Shown: positions 35,846 through 44,914, numbered from the stretch's first letter. The stretch: DNA of 64,000 nt from Brevibacillus sp. (GCA_017656235.1 JACDOF010000001.1:930001-994000), one strand, 5' to 3'. The notes: generated from the letters alone by a model not told the origin. Translations and numbers: made by a program.

Positions 35846-36520
35846 TTAGTTTGGACGAGTCTTTCGTGCTTTAGAACCGTAATCGTGCGCCAGTTCAACC
35901 TTTTTGAGGCCTCTCCACCACAGGAGCAGCATGAATGGGGTAATCAACCAGATCCAATACTGGCCGCTTAACAAGATCAGGTTGTAGGCGGAGTGCATCG
36001 CCGTCGGCAGAAGGAGGGATACTAACAGACGACGTGCTTTCAAGCTGCCTTGATGTGTAAATTTTCCCAAACCAAGGTAATACCCCATGAAAATGCCAAA
36101 CAAAGCATGGCCGGAAACCGGCAGGAGCGCCCGCCAAAAGGCCATGTCCAGCCCGTTTGTGATCAGGTACAAAAAGTTCTCCAGGGTGGCAAACCCCAGC
36201 GAGACAGCGACTGCATAGACAATGCCGTCGTAAGGTTCGTCGAAGGAAAGGTGCTTGTACGCTGTATAGTACACGATCAGCCATTTGAAAAATTCTTCAA
36301 CCAGTGCTGAAGATACGATGGCCTGGAACCACATGTCCGTCAGGTTCCACTCTACCTGGATTACGTACTGCAGCATCATAATCGGAAAGACGAGCAAAAT
36401 CCCGAACACAAAACTCCGGATGACCATCGAGATGGGCTCCGGCTGCAGATTGTCGCGCAGGTAGAAGTAACTGAGTAAAGCGATACCGGGTGCAAGGGCC
36501 GCACCGACGATAGCAATCAT
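35846..36520 (-). CDS. prsW: intramembrane protease PrsW
   Basis: PrsW is the site-1 protease for anti-sigma factor RsiW in B. subtilis and belongs to the glutamic-type intramembrane peptidase superfamily. The 224-residue protein has about eight helices with 'SALVEEFFKWL' (EE-x2-K), 'SLGFATLENFLYL', 'VSGHALFGIFMGYYLG' and 'PTAMHSAYN', the usual conserved residues. AAAGGAGC precedes ATG 36520; a 67-codon upstream extension overlapping ansA is rejected. Its substrate anti-sigma is not in this window. Confidence 0.94.
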   Translation of the reverse strand: MIAIVGAALAPGIALLSYFYLRDNLQPEPISMVIRSFVFGILLVFPIMMLQYVIQVEWNLTDMWFQAIVSSALVEEFFKWLIVYYTAYKHLSFDEPYDGIVYAVAVSLGFATLENFLYLITNGLDMAFWRALLPVSGHALFGIFMGYYLGLGKFTHQGSLKARRLLVSLLLPTAMHSAYNLILLSGQYWIWLITPFMLLLWWRGLKKVELAHDYGSKARKTRPN

Positions 36521-36607
36521 TGAGCGCTCTGCTCCTTTACATAAGCTAAAAAACATCGTACCATGAAAGATACTGGTTGAAAACCCGTTGTAAGTGAGGG
36601 CTTTTTT

Positions 36608-37579
36608 ATGAGAAGAGTACTCGTCATCAATACAGGCGGTACGATCGCAATGACCGCTGATGATTCCCTGGAAAGCGTAAAACCGCTTGATGATCAGGCC
36701 GTAAGACGCATCCTGCCGCATCTTGCCAAGTACGCCGAGGTTAGGATGTTAACGTACGCCAATCTGCCCAGTCCGCACATTACCCCTGCTTTTATGAACG
36801 ATCTGCGCCAACACATCCTCTCGGAACTAAAGACCACCTCCTACGACGGAATTGTGGTCACGCACGGTACCGACACCTTGGAGGAAACCGCCTACTTTCT
36901 TGATCTGACGCTGCCGTTAACCGTTCCGGTTGTCCTGACAGGCGCGATGCGCAGCAGCAATGAACTGGGAGCGGACGGGCCGGTCAACCTGATCTCTTCC
37001 GTGCGGACGGCGATTGATCCGGCCAGCCGCAACAAAGGTGTGCTGGTCGTCTTTAACGACGAGATTCACGCCGCCCGTCATGTCACCAAAACCCATACCA
37101 GCAATGTGGCCACCTTTCAATCACCGCAGTACGGCCCCATCGGCACCGTCACCAAGCGCAATGTCATCTACCATCACGTCCCACTGGCAAGAGAGTATTA
37201 TCCGGTCGAGCAGGTGGAGGCAAACGTGCCGCTGATCAAGGCGGTTGCCGGAATGGATCCGCGCTGGCTGTCGTTTTTATCCGAACAACCGGTTGACGGC
37301 GTTGTGATCGAAGCCTTCGGACTGGGAAACCTTCCTCCCGCTGTGCTGCCTGCCCTCCAGCAGGTACTGGACAAAGGTGTGCCGATCGTCATCGTCTCAC
37401 GCTGCTTCAATGGACAAGTGCAGGATCTCTACGATTACGACGGCGGCGGCCGTCAGCTGCGGGAGATGGGAATGATCTTTTCCAATGGACTTAATGGCCA
37501 AAAGGCACGCATCAAACTCATGGTCGCCTTGCAGCAGACCAGGGATCGCGATGAACTGGATCGGTACTTCGAGCAGTAA
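36608..37579 (+). CDS. ansA: L-asparaginase
   Basis: Hydrolyses asparagine to aspartate and ammonia. The 323-residue protein shows both catalytic threonine motifs, 'NTGGTIAM' at the N-terminus and 'VTHGTDTLEETAYFL' at about residue 83. It lacks a signal peptide, so it is the cytoplasmic type I enzyme. The ATG follows GTGAGGG. It is divergent from prsW and convergent with the glutamate dehydrogenase gene, with which it shares a terminator. Confidence 0.95.
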   Translation: MRRVLVINTGGTIAMTADDSLESVKPLDDQAVRRILPHLAKYAEVRMLTYANLPSPHITPAFMNDLRQHILSELKTTSYDGIVVTHGTDTLEETAYFLDLTLPLTVPVVLTGAMRSSNELGADGPVNLISSVRTAIDPASRNKGVLVVFNDEIHAARHVTKTHTSNVATFQSPQYGPIGTVTKRNVIYHHVPLAREYYPVEQVEANVPLIKAVAGMDPRWLSFLSEQPVDGVVIEAFGLGNLPPAVLPALQQVLDKGVPIVIVSRCFNGQVQDLYDYDGGGRQLREMGMIFSNGLNGQKARIKLMVALQQTRDRDELDRYFEQ

Positions 37580-37599
37580 CAGTTTACGCGCAGCAATAA

Positions 37600-37640
37600 G
37601 AAACCTCTCTCAACCTGATGGTCGAGAGAGGTTTTTGTTT
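37600..37640. terminator. bidirectional terminator between ansA and gudB
   Basis: AAACCTCTCTC and GAGAGAGGTTTTTG flank a 12-base loop, with U-runs possible on both strands. Confidence 0.85.
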
Positions 37641-37649
37641 ACGACCTGC

Positions 37650-38942
37650 CTATACCCAACCGCGGAAGCGGGAAGCTTCGGCCATTTTACGTACCCCTAC
37701 CATGTAGGCGGCAAGGCGCATATCCACGCGACGGGTTTGTGCCGTCTGATAGACGTTGTCAAATGCCTTTACCATGACTTGTTCCAGCTTTTGCTCCACT
37801 TCTTCTTCCGACCAGTAGTAACCCTGGTTGTTCTGAACCCATTCAAAATAAGAAACAGTAACCCCGCCCGCGCTGGCCAATACATCCGGCACCAGCAGAA
37901 TGCCTCGTTCCGTCAGGATTTTGGTCGCTTCCAGCGTGGTCGGACCATTCGCTGCTTCAACCACAATCGACGCCTTGATGTTGTGCGCATTCTCTCTCGT
38001 GATCTGGTTTTCGATGGCGGCCGGGACGAGAATATCGCAATCCAATTCTAACAATTCCTTATTGGTGATGGTATTGGTAAACAGCTTGGTAACCGTACCA
38101 AATGAGTCACGGCGATCCAGCAGATAGTCAATGTCCAGGCCATCGGGATCGTACAGGGCACCGTAAGCGTCAGAGATCCCGACCACTTTTGCCCCTGCAT
38201 CGTGCATGAACTTGGACAGGTAGCTGCCCGCATTACCGAAACCCTGGACGACGACGCGCGCACCGGCCAGCTCGATACCGCGACGCTTCAGTGCTTCCTT
38301 GATGCAAATGGTAACGCCCTTGGCCGTGGCCGTCTCGCGGCCATGCGATCCACCGAGTGCGATAGGCTTCCCTGTAATAAAACCAGGTGAATCGAACTCA
38401 CGAATTCGGCTGTATTCATCCATCATCCACGCCATAATCTGCGAATTTGTGAATACGTCCGGCGCAGGTATATCTTTTGTTGGCCCCACCAGTTGGCTGA
38501 TCGCCCGCACGTAACCGCGGCTCAGCCGCTCCAGTTCGCGAAAGGACATCTCGCGCGGGTCACAGATGATGCCGCCTTTCCCGCCACCATATGGCAGATC
38601 GACGATCCCTGCTTTTAGGCTCATCCAAATGGAAAGCGCTTTCACTTCATCCTCTGTGACTTCCGGATGGAAACGGATACCTCCTTTTGTCGGGCCAACC
38701 GCATCGTTGTGCTGTGCCCGGTAGCCGGTAAATACTTTCACTTCACCGTTGTCCATCCGGACTGGGATCCGAACCGTCAAGACGCGCAGCGGCTCCTTCA
38801 ACAGTTCGTACATCGCTTCCGGGTAACCGAGTTTTTCCAATGCCTCTTTGATCACCCTTTGGGTGGAAGTGAGCAAGTTCAAGCTCTCTTTCGGATTGTC
38901 AGGTTCTTGGGTGTTTCCGGTTACCGCATCTTGATTTCCCAT
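37650..38942 (-). CDS. gudB: NAD-dependent glutamate dehydrogenase
   Basis: Deaminates glutamate to 2-oxoglutarate, feeding the TCA cycle. The 430-residue protein has 'GPTKGGIRFHPEVTEDEVKALS', 'GGGKGGIICDPREMS' with the catalytic Lys, 'GKPIALGGSHGRETATAKG' and the Rossmann 'VVQGFGNAGSYL'. B. subtilis has two paralogues, rocG and gudB; the name gudB is chosen by length and genomic place near ypbH/mecB. The triplicated stretch that inactivates GudB in B. subtilis 168 is not seen, so it should be active. Confidence 0.92.
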   Translation of the reverse strand: MGNQDAVTGNTQEPDNPKESLNLLTSTQRVIKEALEKLGYPEAMYELLKEPLRVLTVRIPVRMDNGEVKVFTGYRAQHNDAVGPTKGGIRFHPEVTEDEVKALSIWMSLKAGIVDLPYGGGKGGIICDPREMSFRELERLSRGYVRAISQLVGPTKDIPAPDVFTNSQIMAWMMDEYSRIREFDSPGFITGKPIALGGSHGRETATAKGVTICIKEALKRRGIELAGARVVVQGFGNAGSYLSKFMHDAGAKVVGISDAYGALYDPDGLDIDYLLDRRDSFGTVTKLFTNTITNKELLELDCDILVPAAIENQITRENAHNIKASIVVEAANGPTTLEATKILTERGILLVPDVLASAGGVTVSYFEWVQNNQGYYWSEEEVEQKLEQVMVKAFDNVYQTAQTRRVDMRLAAYMVGVRKMAEASRFRGWV

Positions 38943-39416
38943 TCTTTACTCACCTCAGAATTGTTGTCGGTAATCCATCGTTAAGTATACACGTTTGCCG
39001 TAGGGATGAGAAGATGTATTTTCCTATTTTCTTCTCGAACCAGGGAGAGGTACATACCATCTCCTGTGCCACGTTTTCCCCACGTGTGAACGCAAACGGG
39101 ATCACCATTTCCTATCTATTTCCACCTCGAGGATGAAGTCCGCTTCTCAGCCTCACCGCCGTCTTTTGTGCATACAGATGTGCTGACCACTACCTTCCCC
39201 GTGCCCCCCGTCGCGTATTCCTCCAGAAAGACGGTTACACTACGGGCATCAGGGGCACAGCCATTTTTAGGTTCTCCGAATCACCCGGCTTTCATAAGCA
39301 TTACCTGTGCGGACACTTCCTTCAGACCATGTGCGATTTCCGCATCCGGCGTCGCACTCGCCATGGTTTCGTGCCATAATCATGATAAGATCAGACCCTT
39401 ACAGGAGGATATGGAG
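38943..39416. other. intergenic region between gudB and a deacetylase gene
   Basis: These 474 bp contain no gene I can support. The gudB Shine-Dalgarno (AGGTGA) is at the left end. Several open frames exist on both strands, none with a clear ribosome site. One minus-strand frame (39364 to 39116) reads through one in-frame TGA; see findings. Weak -10-like sequences (CATAAT, GATAAG) lie near 39375-39390 ahead of the deacetylase gene. Confidence 0.5.
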
Positions 39417-40166
39417 ATGTCTACCAGACGGTTGTTGTTGGTATTTGCCCATCCGGACGACGAGTCGTTCACCTCGGCGGTTACCATCGCCAAATACGCT
39501 GCAAAAGGAGTTGAGATTTCTCTCGTCTGTGCCACGCGCGGTCAGGCTGGCAGCGCCGGTGATCCACCGTTGTGCAGCCCGGGGGAACTGCCGCAAGTGC
39601 GGGAGAGGGAGCTGCGCGAGGCAGCGCAGATATTGGGCATCCGACATGTGGAGGTACTGGACTACAAGGACAAACACTTGTCCGAAGTGCCGCAAGGGAT
39701 CCTCTGCGAACAGATCAGACAGGCGATCAGGAGTTATCGGCCTCAGGTGGTGATCACCTTCGCCCCTCATGGTATCTCGGGACATCCTGATCACCGCGCG
39801 ATCTCTTCGGCTACCTCCCAAGCGGTACGCGAACGTTCCGAAACGCTGCCAGTGCGAAAGCTGTATCACTGCACCATCCCCTCCACCTCTCCGCAGCCGC
39901 CGGGCCGCACGCTGCATACGGATCCATACGAGGAGATTACAACCGAGATCACCGCGCCTACTTTTGTCCCCACCGCTGCCCGCGCGCTTCTGGCCCACCG
40001 CACGCAGCATAAGTCCGTAGAAGGCGTTTTCCCCGGGATCACGCGGGGAGACTTGAGCCGTGTGCGACACGTTAATCACTTCATCCTGGCATGGCACAAC
40101 CTTCCCGGCTACAGGATTGTGGGAAAGGAGAACGATCTGTTTGCAGGCATACCTGCCTCAGATTGA
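39417..40166 (+). CDS. PIG-L/LmbE family deacetylase
   Basis: A 249-residue zinc-dependent N-acetylglucosaminide deacetylase fold. The zinc motif 'AHPDDES' is at residues about 12-18 and 'GISGHPDHRAIS' supplies the third ligand. The family includes BshB1/BshB2 of bacillithiol synthesis, which deacetylate GlcNAc-malate; this protein could be such an enzyme, but other PIG-L members look alike. AGGAGG lies eight bases before ATG 39417; a longer frame to 39168 is rejected. Confidence 0.88.
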   Translation: MSTRRLLLVFAHPDDESFTSAVTIAKYAAKGVEISLVCATRGQAGSAGDPPLCSPGELPQVRERELREAAQILGIRHVEVLDYKDKHLSEVPQGILCEQIRQAIRSYRPQVVITFAPHGISGHPDHRAISSATSQAVRERSETLPVRKLYHCTIPSTSPQPPGRTLHTDPYEEITTEITAPTFVPTAARALLAHRTQHKSVEGVFPGITRGDLSRVRHVNHFILAWHNLPGYRIVGKENDLFAGIPASD

Positions 40167-40173
40167 GAAACGT

Positions 40174-40207
40174 AGAAAGCACCCTGACATTCATGCCGGG
40201 TGCTTTT
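40174..40207. terminator. bidirectional terminator between the deacetylase gene and mecA
   Basis: AAAGCACCC and GGGTGCTTTTGAT flank a 13-base loop between convergent genes. Confidence 0.85.
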
Positions 40208-40217
40208 GATCTCTCTA

Positions 40218-40814
40218 TTACCAAAAGTGTTTGCAAATCTCTTTTACGGCGTCGTCCTGTAAAACCACCTTCCCGTATTCCTCCAGGACATAGACGGTGG
40301 TTGGTGTTGCTTCACCGTACTCGGACAGGATCGCGATCAAACGCTGGTACCGATCCTGGTCCAAATCCACATCTTCCAGAACGAGGAAGTACTTTTCCTG
40401 ATAGAAGTAGCAGGTACCGCCACTCGTCAGCAAGGTATTGATACGGTGTGCCGCTTCCACCAGGTGTTCAAAATCGCGGAAGGCATATATGATCAAATCG
40501 CTCTCTTCAAGCGTTACTTCCATCTCGTAGACGTCTTCGTCGAACTCTTCATCCTTCTCGCTATTTACGCCGGTTTTACCTCTGGTTACGATAACGACCA
40601 TTCCCTGTGCTGGCAAGGCGAATACTTCAACGGCAACCGGCCCCGACACTTCGAAGCCCAGTTCTTGATAGGCCTGTTCCATCATGTCGTTGAACAGTTC
40701 ATGGACTTTCGGAATGTCACGCCACATGTCTTCTTTCTCTATGCCTCGTTCAGATAGATCATCAAACGTAAGGAAGATTCGTATCTTGTCTTGGCCAAGG
40801 CGTTCTACACGCAT
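40218..40814 (-). CDS. mecA: MecA-family adaptor protein
   Basis: MecA-type adaptors deliver targets such as ComK to ClpC for degradation. The 198-residue protein begins 'MRVERLGQDKIRIFLTFDDLSERGI', has an acidic linker ('SEKDEEFDEDVYE', about residues 85-97) and a C-terminal domain with 'YAFRDFEHLVEAAHRI' and 'YFYQEKYFLVLED'. B. subtilis has mecA and the paralogue mecB (ypbH); position near ypbB-ypbE suggests the ypbH equivalent. GAGGAGG precedes ATG 40814. Confidence 0.93.
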   Translation of the reverse strand: MRVERLGQDKIRIFLTFDDLSERGIEKEDMWRDIPKVHELFNDMMEQAYQELGFEVSGPVAVEVFALPAQGMVVIVTRGKTGVNSEKDEEFDEDVYEMEVTLEESDLIIYAFRDFEHLVEAAHRINTLLTSGGTCYFYQEKYFLVLEDVDLDQDRYQRLIAILSEYGEATPTTVYVLEEYGKVVLQDDAVKEICKHFW

Positions 40815-41188
40815 GACTGTCCCTCCTCGCCATCCAGTCGTATTACAGGGTATGATGCACAGCCTGTAATGGTGCTCCGCACTGCGCCATTCGCCGCTCT
40901 TGCAGATCAACCGATTTCAAGAAAAACGGGCGAATGTCGCGGACGGATCCTATGTATTTATCATACCACAATTTTGGGACAAGAACATAGTCTATCGCGC
41001 TTGGCAAATGGTTGTTCGCACATCTCGACAAGCCCGCCCATTTTTTCCTTCCCGTTGTTGGATGGTGTCAGTTTCTGCGCTTTCCCGGGAAACCATGCTG
41101 CGCATAGGTCTTGACAAAGGAATAAGATGGATTCACAACATTCAGTCGTTTTCCCGATACAGTAAGTATCCAGCTGGAGGTGACATCC
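40815..41188. other. divergent intergenic region upstream of mecA and a lipoprotein deacetylase
   Basis: No gene is supported in these 374 bp. On the minus strand TATGAT (40960-40965) could be the mecA -10, without a good -35. On the plus strand a perfect TTGACA lies at 41111-41116, but the -10 at 17 bp (CACAAC) is poor. Short frames here lack ribosome sites. Confidence 0.45.
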
Positions 41189-42070
41189 TTGCGAAAAGTT
41201 GTCATAACTATTTGTTCCATCTTGTTGTTCAGCGCTTGTTCCTCTGCTCCGTCCATCCTCACCCTTCCCTCACCTTCCCCGCCGGAGGGGATAGCAGGAG
41301 ACGATCAGGCAGCGTCAAAAGAAGTCCAACCGCGGCCAGCAGAAGTTGGGAAACATCCCACCCGCTCCAACTTGACAGATAATCCTGCCGCTGATGGGGA
41401 GGCAGCTCACTCAACCGTCACGTACACCATCAACCCTCGCACATATACCATTGTCAACCCACAGCAGCCGGATGAAAAAATCGCCCTGCTCACGTTTGAC
41501 GACGGGCCGTCGGGGGAATCCACCCTTCAACTGTTGGACGTCCTGGACCGCCATCAAGTCAAATCCATCTGGTTTGTCAACGGCCTGCAGTTGGCCACCA
41601 AGCAGAAGGACGGAACATTCACGATCAAGCCTGAAAAAGCGGATCTGTTGAAGGAAATCCGCAAAAGAGGACACTTGGTGGGAAACCATACATGGTGGCA
41701 CGAAAACTTGCGGAAGCTGCCTCCCGCAAGACAGCGGGAAGAAATACTCAGTACAAGTGAAATCATTGAAGCCATTCTAGGTGAATCACCGCGATTCTTC
41801 CGTCCCCCTTTCGGAGCGTATACCGACATCTCACAAGAGGTGTGTTCCGAAACAGGGATGCAGTCCATCAATTGGTCAGTCGGCTCACTGGATTGGGATC
41901 CCAAGGTGTACAAACAGCCTGGTGCGATTTCCCGGCAGGTGCTCAATCACATGCATCCGGGGGGCAACATCCTTTTTCACGACCGCACATGGACAGCCAA
42001 AGAATTGGATGATGTACTGGGTCAGCTTACCAAGAAAGGGTATCGATTTGTTCTCCCGACAGAGAAATAA
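41189..42070 (+). CDS. polysaccharide deacetylase lipoprotein
   Basis: A 293-residue NodB-family deacetylase. The N-terminus has a signal peptide and lipobox 'LLFSAC', then about 60 residues of Ser/Pro/Glu-rich linker. The NodB domain (about 90-290) has 'LLTFDDGPSG' (Asp-Asp), 'GHLVGNHTWWHENL' with the two zinc His, 'RFFRPPFGAYTD' and 'GGNILFHDR'. It likely trims acetyl groups from cell-wall glycan. The TTG at 41189 is five bases after GGAGGTGA and is preferred to the in-frame GTG at 41180. Confidence 0.92.
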   Translation: MRKVVITICSILLFSACSSAPSILTLPSPSPPEGIAGDDQAASKEVQPRPAEVGKHPTRSNLTDNPAADGEAAHSTVTYTINPRTYTIVNPQQPDEKIALLTFDDGPSGESTLQLLDVLDRHQVKSIWFVNGLQLATKQKDGTFTIKPEKADLLKEIRKRGHLVGNHTWWHENLRKLPPARQREEILSTSEIIEAILGESPRFFRPPFGAYTDISQEVCSETGMQSINWSVGSLDWDPKVYKQPGAISRQVLNHMHPGGNILFHDRTWTAKELDDVLGQLTKKGYRFVLPTEK

Positions 42071-42095
42071 TCCAGGCTGTTTGACCAGAGCAGTG

Positions 42096-42533
42096 CTATT
42101 GACTGCGCCCGTCAGCTCGCAGCACTTTGCTGCGCAATAACCGGTGGCCCCGCCACCTGGAAACTGCCCTTGCTGCCGCCAGCAGCAGGCACCCCAAGAC
42201 CGGTACCGGAAACTTCGCTCCCAAAACGAACAGTAAAAAAAGTGCGTAGACCAACAGAACCACATGCAGCATGCGTCCAGGACCAGGTACTACGGAATGT
42301 CGTATCAACGCGTGTCTTGCGTGTGCGGCGGCTATCCGCCACACCAACCAGAAAGCAAACAAGAAGAAAACGATCACTGCCAAGCAGGCCCCGGGGCGAA
42401 ACATGACAAACGTAAGCCAGTCTGATAATCGGTTCATCTCCAGATACGCAATTGATGATACATAGCGCTCCGCCATTCGGCCGCTTCCCCAGGCCAACAA
42501 TCCCAGCAGCAAATCCCGCCAGAAGATGGTCAT
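42096..42533 (-). CDS. small membrane protein, YpbF-like
   Basis: A 145-residue protein with three or four hydrophobic segments and a basic C-terminal tail. GAGGAGG lies seven bases before ATG 42533. An overlapping frame (42112-42561) is less convincing because it lacks the hydrophobic pattern. In B. subtilis ypbF (a DUF2663 membrane protein) lies at this place between ypbH and ypbE; the assignment rests on position and topology. Confidence 0.65.
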   Translation of the reverse strand: MTIFWRDLLLGLLAWGSGRMAERYVSSIAYLEMNRLSDWLTFVMFRPGACLAVIVFFLFAFWLVWRIAAAHARHALIRHSVVPGPGRMLHVVLLVYALFLLFVLGAKFPVPVLGCLLLAAARAVSRWRGHRLLRSKVLRADGRSQ

Positions 42534-42629
42534 GTTGCTGCCTCCTCTCTGGATGCCACAACGGCTGCAGCCGCGCTTATTACAACATATACGGCCGCAG
42601 GGAAAAGGAGACTTTTTTCGCTCACGATT

Positions 42630-43556
42630 TTACTCCGTGGGAGGAGGCGACACCTCGCTTGGTTCCATCAGCCGCTTGTTGATCCAGATCGCTGCCTGCG
42701 CGCCGTCCCCCATCGCGACCGCCGCCATTTGGGAGTGGGCAACCAGATCCCCTACCGCCCAGATATTGCGGCAGCTTGTTTCTTTCGTTCGCGGATCGAC
42801 AAGTACGTGTCCGCTGGGCAGTATCTTGACGGAAAACGGCTGTAACAATTCGTTGTTGACGCTGCCGCCTGGATTGGCGAGGAATGCCTTGCGGGCTTGA
42901 AGACGAATCCCATTCGCCAATTCTACCGCCTGCAGCTGCCCTTGACGCTGGTCAATCGCGGTCACGTTCGCGCAATACCAGGGGAACCCCGTCTTTTCCA
43001 ATTCAATCAACTGTTCCCCGTCAACGGCAGGTACCCCATGTACGACCAGCGTCTGCTGCCGTGTGTAGTGACACAGCCGCCGAGACATGTGTATCAACTC
43101 TTTTCCTGCACCGATCACAAGGGTCGGCTGAGCCCGCACCTCATAACCATCGCAATCCGGACAGATAAAGATACTTTCACCGAGACATTCCGTCAGCCCC
43201 GGAACCGGCGGAAAGGCGTCCGTCAGCCCCGTTGCCGCCAAAAGCGTTCTCGCCCGGTACCGGCTTTGATCGGCTGTTGTCACCACAAAGATGCCGTCCG
43301 TATCCCGCACCAGTTCCACAACTTCCCCCTGTTTCAGTTCAACTCCAAGTTTGACCGCCTGCTGCATCCCTCGCTTGCGCAGCTCGGGTCCACTCACACC
43401 ATCCGGAAACCCCAGGATGTTCCGGTAGTTTTTCGCCACCACCGAACGACCAGCTTCCTTGTCAATCACCAGTACGCGGCGCAGGCTTCGCCCGAGCTGA
43501 ATCGCCGCTTGCAAACCAGCGATGCCGCCGCCTATCACGATTGTGTCATAGAGCAT
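42630..43556 (-). CDS. thioredoxin-reductase-like flavoprotein
   Basis: A 308-residue FAD enzyme: 'IVIGGGIAGLQAAIQLGR' at residues 6-23 binds FAD, 'CPDC' at 132-135 is in the position of the thioredoxin reductase redox pair, and 'NIWAVGDLVAHSQM' is the C-terminal FAD motif. The second dinucleotide loop reads 'VIGAGKELIHMSRR' in place of the usual GGGDSA, so NADPH use is uncertain. GGGGGG precedes ATG 43556. It lies between the ypbE- and ypbF-like genes, where B. subtilis has nothing. Thioredoxin reductase itself is a different gene. Confidence 0.85.
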   Translation of the reverse strand: MLYDTIVIGGGIAGLQAAIQLGRSLRRVLVIDKEAGRSVVAKNYRNILGFPDGVSGPELRKRGMQQAVKLGVELKQGEVVELVRDTDGIFVVTTADQSRYRARTLLAATGLTDAFPPVPGLTECLGESIFICPDCDGYEVRAQPTLVIGAGKELIHMSRRLCHYTRQQTLVVHGVPAVDGEQLIELEKTGFPWYCANVTAIDQRQGQLQAVELANGIRLQARKAFLANPGGSVNNELLQPFSVKILPSGHVLVDPRTKETSCRNIWAVGDLVAHSQMAAVAMGDGAQAAIWINKRLMEPSEVSPPPTE

Positions 43557-43615
43557 TCTCGTCCCCCCATCGGCCCGATCGTTCGCTTCATTAGCGTACC
43601 CCGTCCAGCATCCAA

Positions 43616-44281
43616 TCATGAACGAGTGGGCGACGGAATCGTCAATACCTTGCCGATTGGCAGCGGATCGTCGGCATTGAGACCATTGTAGCGCGCGATG
43701 CGCTTCCATCCTTGATTGTTCCCATAATAGCGGCGGGAAAGACTAAAGAGGGTATCGCCTTTTTGAACGGTGTGTCTCACCACGTGCTGCTTGACTTTCG
43801 GTTCTGTCTGCGGCTGATCGTTCACTGAAGCGGCTCCTTCCGACTTGACAGCTGCAGTCGACGCTCCTCCTGCCGTCTGCTTTCCTTCCGCCTCGCTCGT
43901 CCCCGCTGTTGATTCCGCATTTACAGGAGCTCTCCCCTCCGCCGTCGGCTCTGCTTCCAGGCTGACCGCTGCCTCCTGCCCGGCGGTTTCCTGCTGCGGC
44001 GGGGAAGATACAGGAGACTGCTGTACAGCCTGCAAACGTTCTGGCGTGGTTGGTTCGTACCGGACTGTCAGCTTGTCCGCGGTTGAGGCTCGGTACAGTT
44101 CGTAACCGATGACAATGATAAAGAGCAGGCCGAAGAGAGCCGTCCCCCCTGCAACCCACACTTTGAAGGACCGCCTTAAAGGGCGTCTGGCATGTCTTAC
44201 CCTGCGCGGCAGCAAGCCGGATGGTGCCTGTGATTCAATCTCTTTTCCAGGACGGAATGACTTCCTGTTTTCGACCTTCAC
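43616..44281 (-). CDS. LysM-domain membrane protein, YpbE-like
   Basis: A 221-residue protein with a basic cytoplasmic N-terminus, one membrane helix (about residues 43-64), a Pro/Ala/Glu/Thr-rich extracellular linker and a C-terminal LysM domain (about 168-216, 'HTVQKGDTLFSLSRRYYGNNQGW'). LysM binds peptidoglycan GlcNAc. Layout and position next to recQ match B. subtilis YpbE. The start is GTG with AAAGGAGG nine bases ahead. Confidence 0.88.
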   Translation of the reverse strand: MKVENRKSFRPGKEIESQAPSGLLPRRVRHARRPLRRSFKVWVAGGTALFGLLFIIVIGYELYRASTADKLTVRYEPTTPERLQAVQQSPVSSPPQQETAGQEAAVSLEAEPTAEGRAPVNAESTAGTSEAEGKQTAGGASTAAVKSEGAASVNDQPQTEPKVKQHVVRHTVQKGDTLFSLSRRYYGNNQGWKRIARYNGLNADDPLPIGKVLTIPSPTRS

Positions 44282-44341
44282 GAGCCAACGCCTCCTTTCC
44301 GTTTTCGCTCAAAGACCGGATACCTTTCCCCCATTGTACCT

Positions 44342-44914
44342 TTACCTGTTACATCGGCGGAACTCTTTTTGGATCAGCAGGGCCGAAATAAAATTGATCA
44401 GCGTATGGGCGACAATCGGCGGAATCAGACTACCTGTAGATGCAAACAGCAGTCCGAGCACGCAACTGGTCAAAAAGACACTGCCCAATAACAGCGGTTT
44501 GCCAAAATATCGGAAGTGGATCAGGGTAAACAGCAAACTGGTCCAGACAACACCGATCAGCGGCTGCAGCACACCACGAAACAGCCATTCTTCCACTGTG
44601 CCGATGACGAGGGAGAGCATGGCGGTCTGGCCGACAGTCAACCCGCGAAAAATCCGGATGTTAATCTGTCCGTCATCTGTCCAGTGAGGAGGAAGAAAGC
44701 GGTCCATGGCGAATCCGACCATCGTGATGAGCAGGGCAAAAGCCACGGCTGCCACCAGCGGAAGCCATCCCGGATAGCTGAACAACAGGGCTAACTCGGT
44801 CCAATCGTACATCCAAAGAGATGCGGCAACGGCTGCCGCCAGCACGCAGCTCTGCGATACATAGAGGTTATAGCGAATTGCAAGATCATCCAGTTCAACC
44901 AAGTCTCGCCTCAC
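44342..44914 (-). CDS. CPBP intramembrane protease, YpbD-like
   Basis: A 190-residue polytopic protein with all CPBP (Abi) motifs: 'GTVEEWLFRGVLQPL' (EE-x3-R), 'LLFTLIHFRYF' (F-x3-H) and 'PIVAHTLINFIS' (H-x3-N). Bacillus homologues next to recQ are called YpbD. The longer frame (44983) is rejected because AGGAGG lies six bases before GTG 44914, which overlaps the recQ stop. Substrate unknown. Confidence 0.9.
   Translation of the reverse strand: MRRDLVELDDLAIRYNLYVSQSCVLAAAVAASLWMYDWTELALLFSYPGWLPLVAAVAFALLITMVGFAMDRFLPPHWTDDGQINIRIFRGLTVGQTAMLSLVIGTVEEWLFRGVLQPLIGVVWTSLLFTLIHFRYFGKPLLLGSVFLTSCVLGLLFASTGSLIPPIVAHTLINFISALLIQKEFRRCNR

Noticed and set aside
35849-36721. Longer prsW start reaching into ansA
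   Set aside because: It overlaps the divergent gene; ATG 36520 has a ribosome site and the right first helix.
37650-38942. Cryptic, inactive gudB as in B. subtilis 168
   Set aside because: The inactivating short direct duplication is not visible and the active-site region looks intact.
39168-39416. N-terminal extension of the PIG-L deacetylase
   Set aside because: The added residues do not resemble the family and the AGGAGG site selects ATG 39417.
42112-42561. Alternative frame overlapping the YpbF-like gene
   Set aside because: It lacks membrane helices and a better ribosome site belongs to the other frame.
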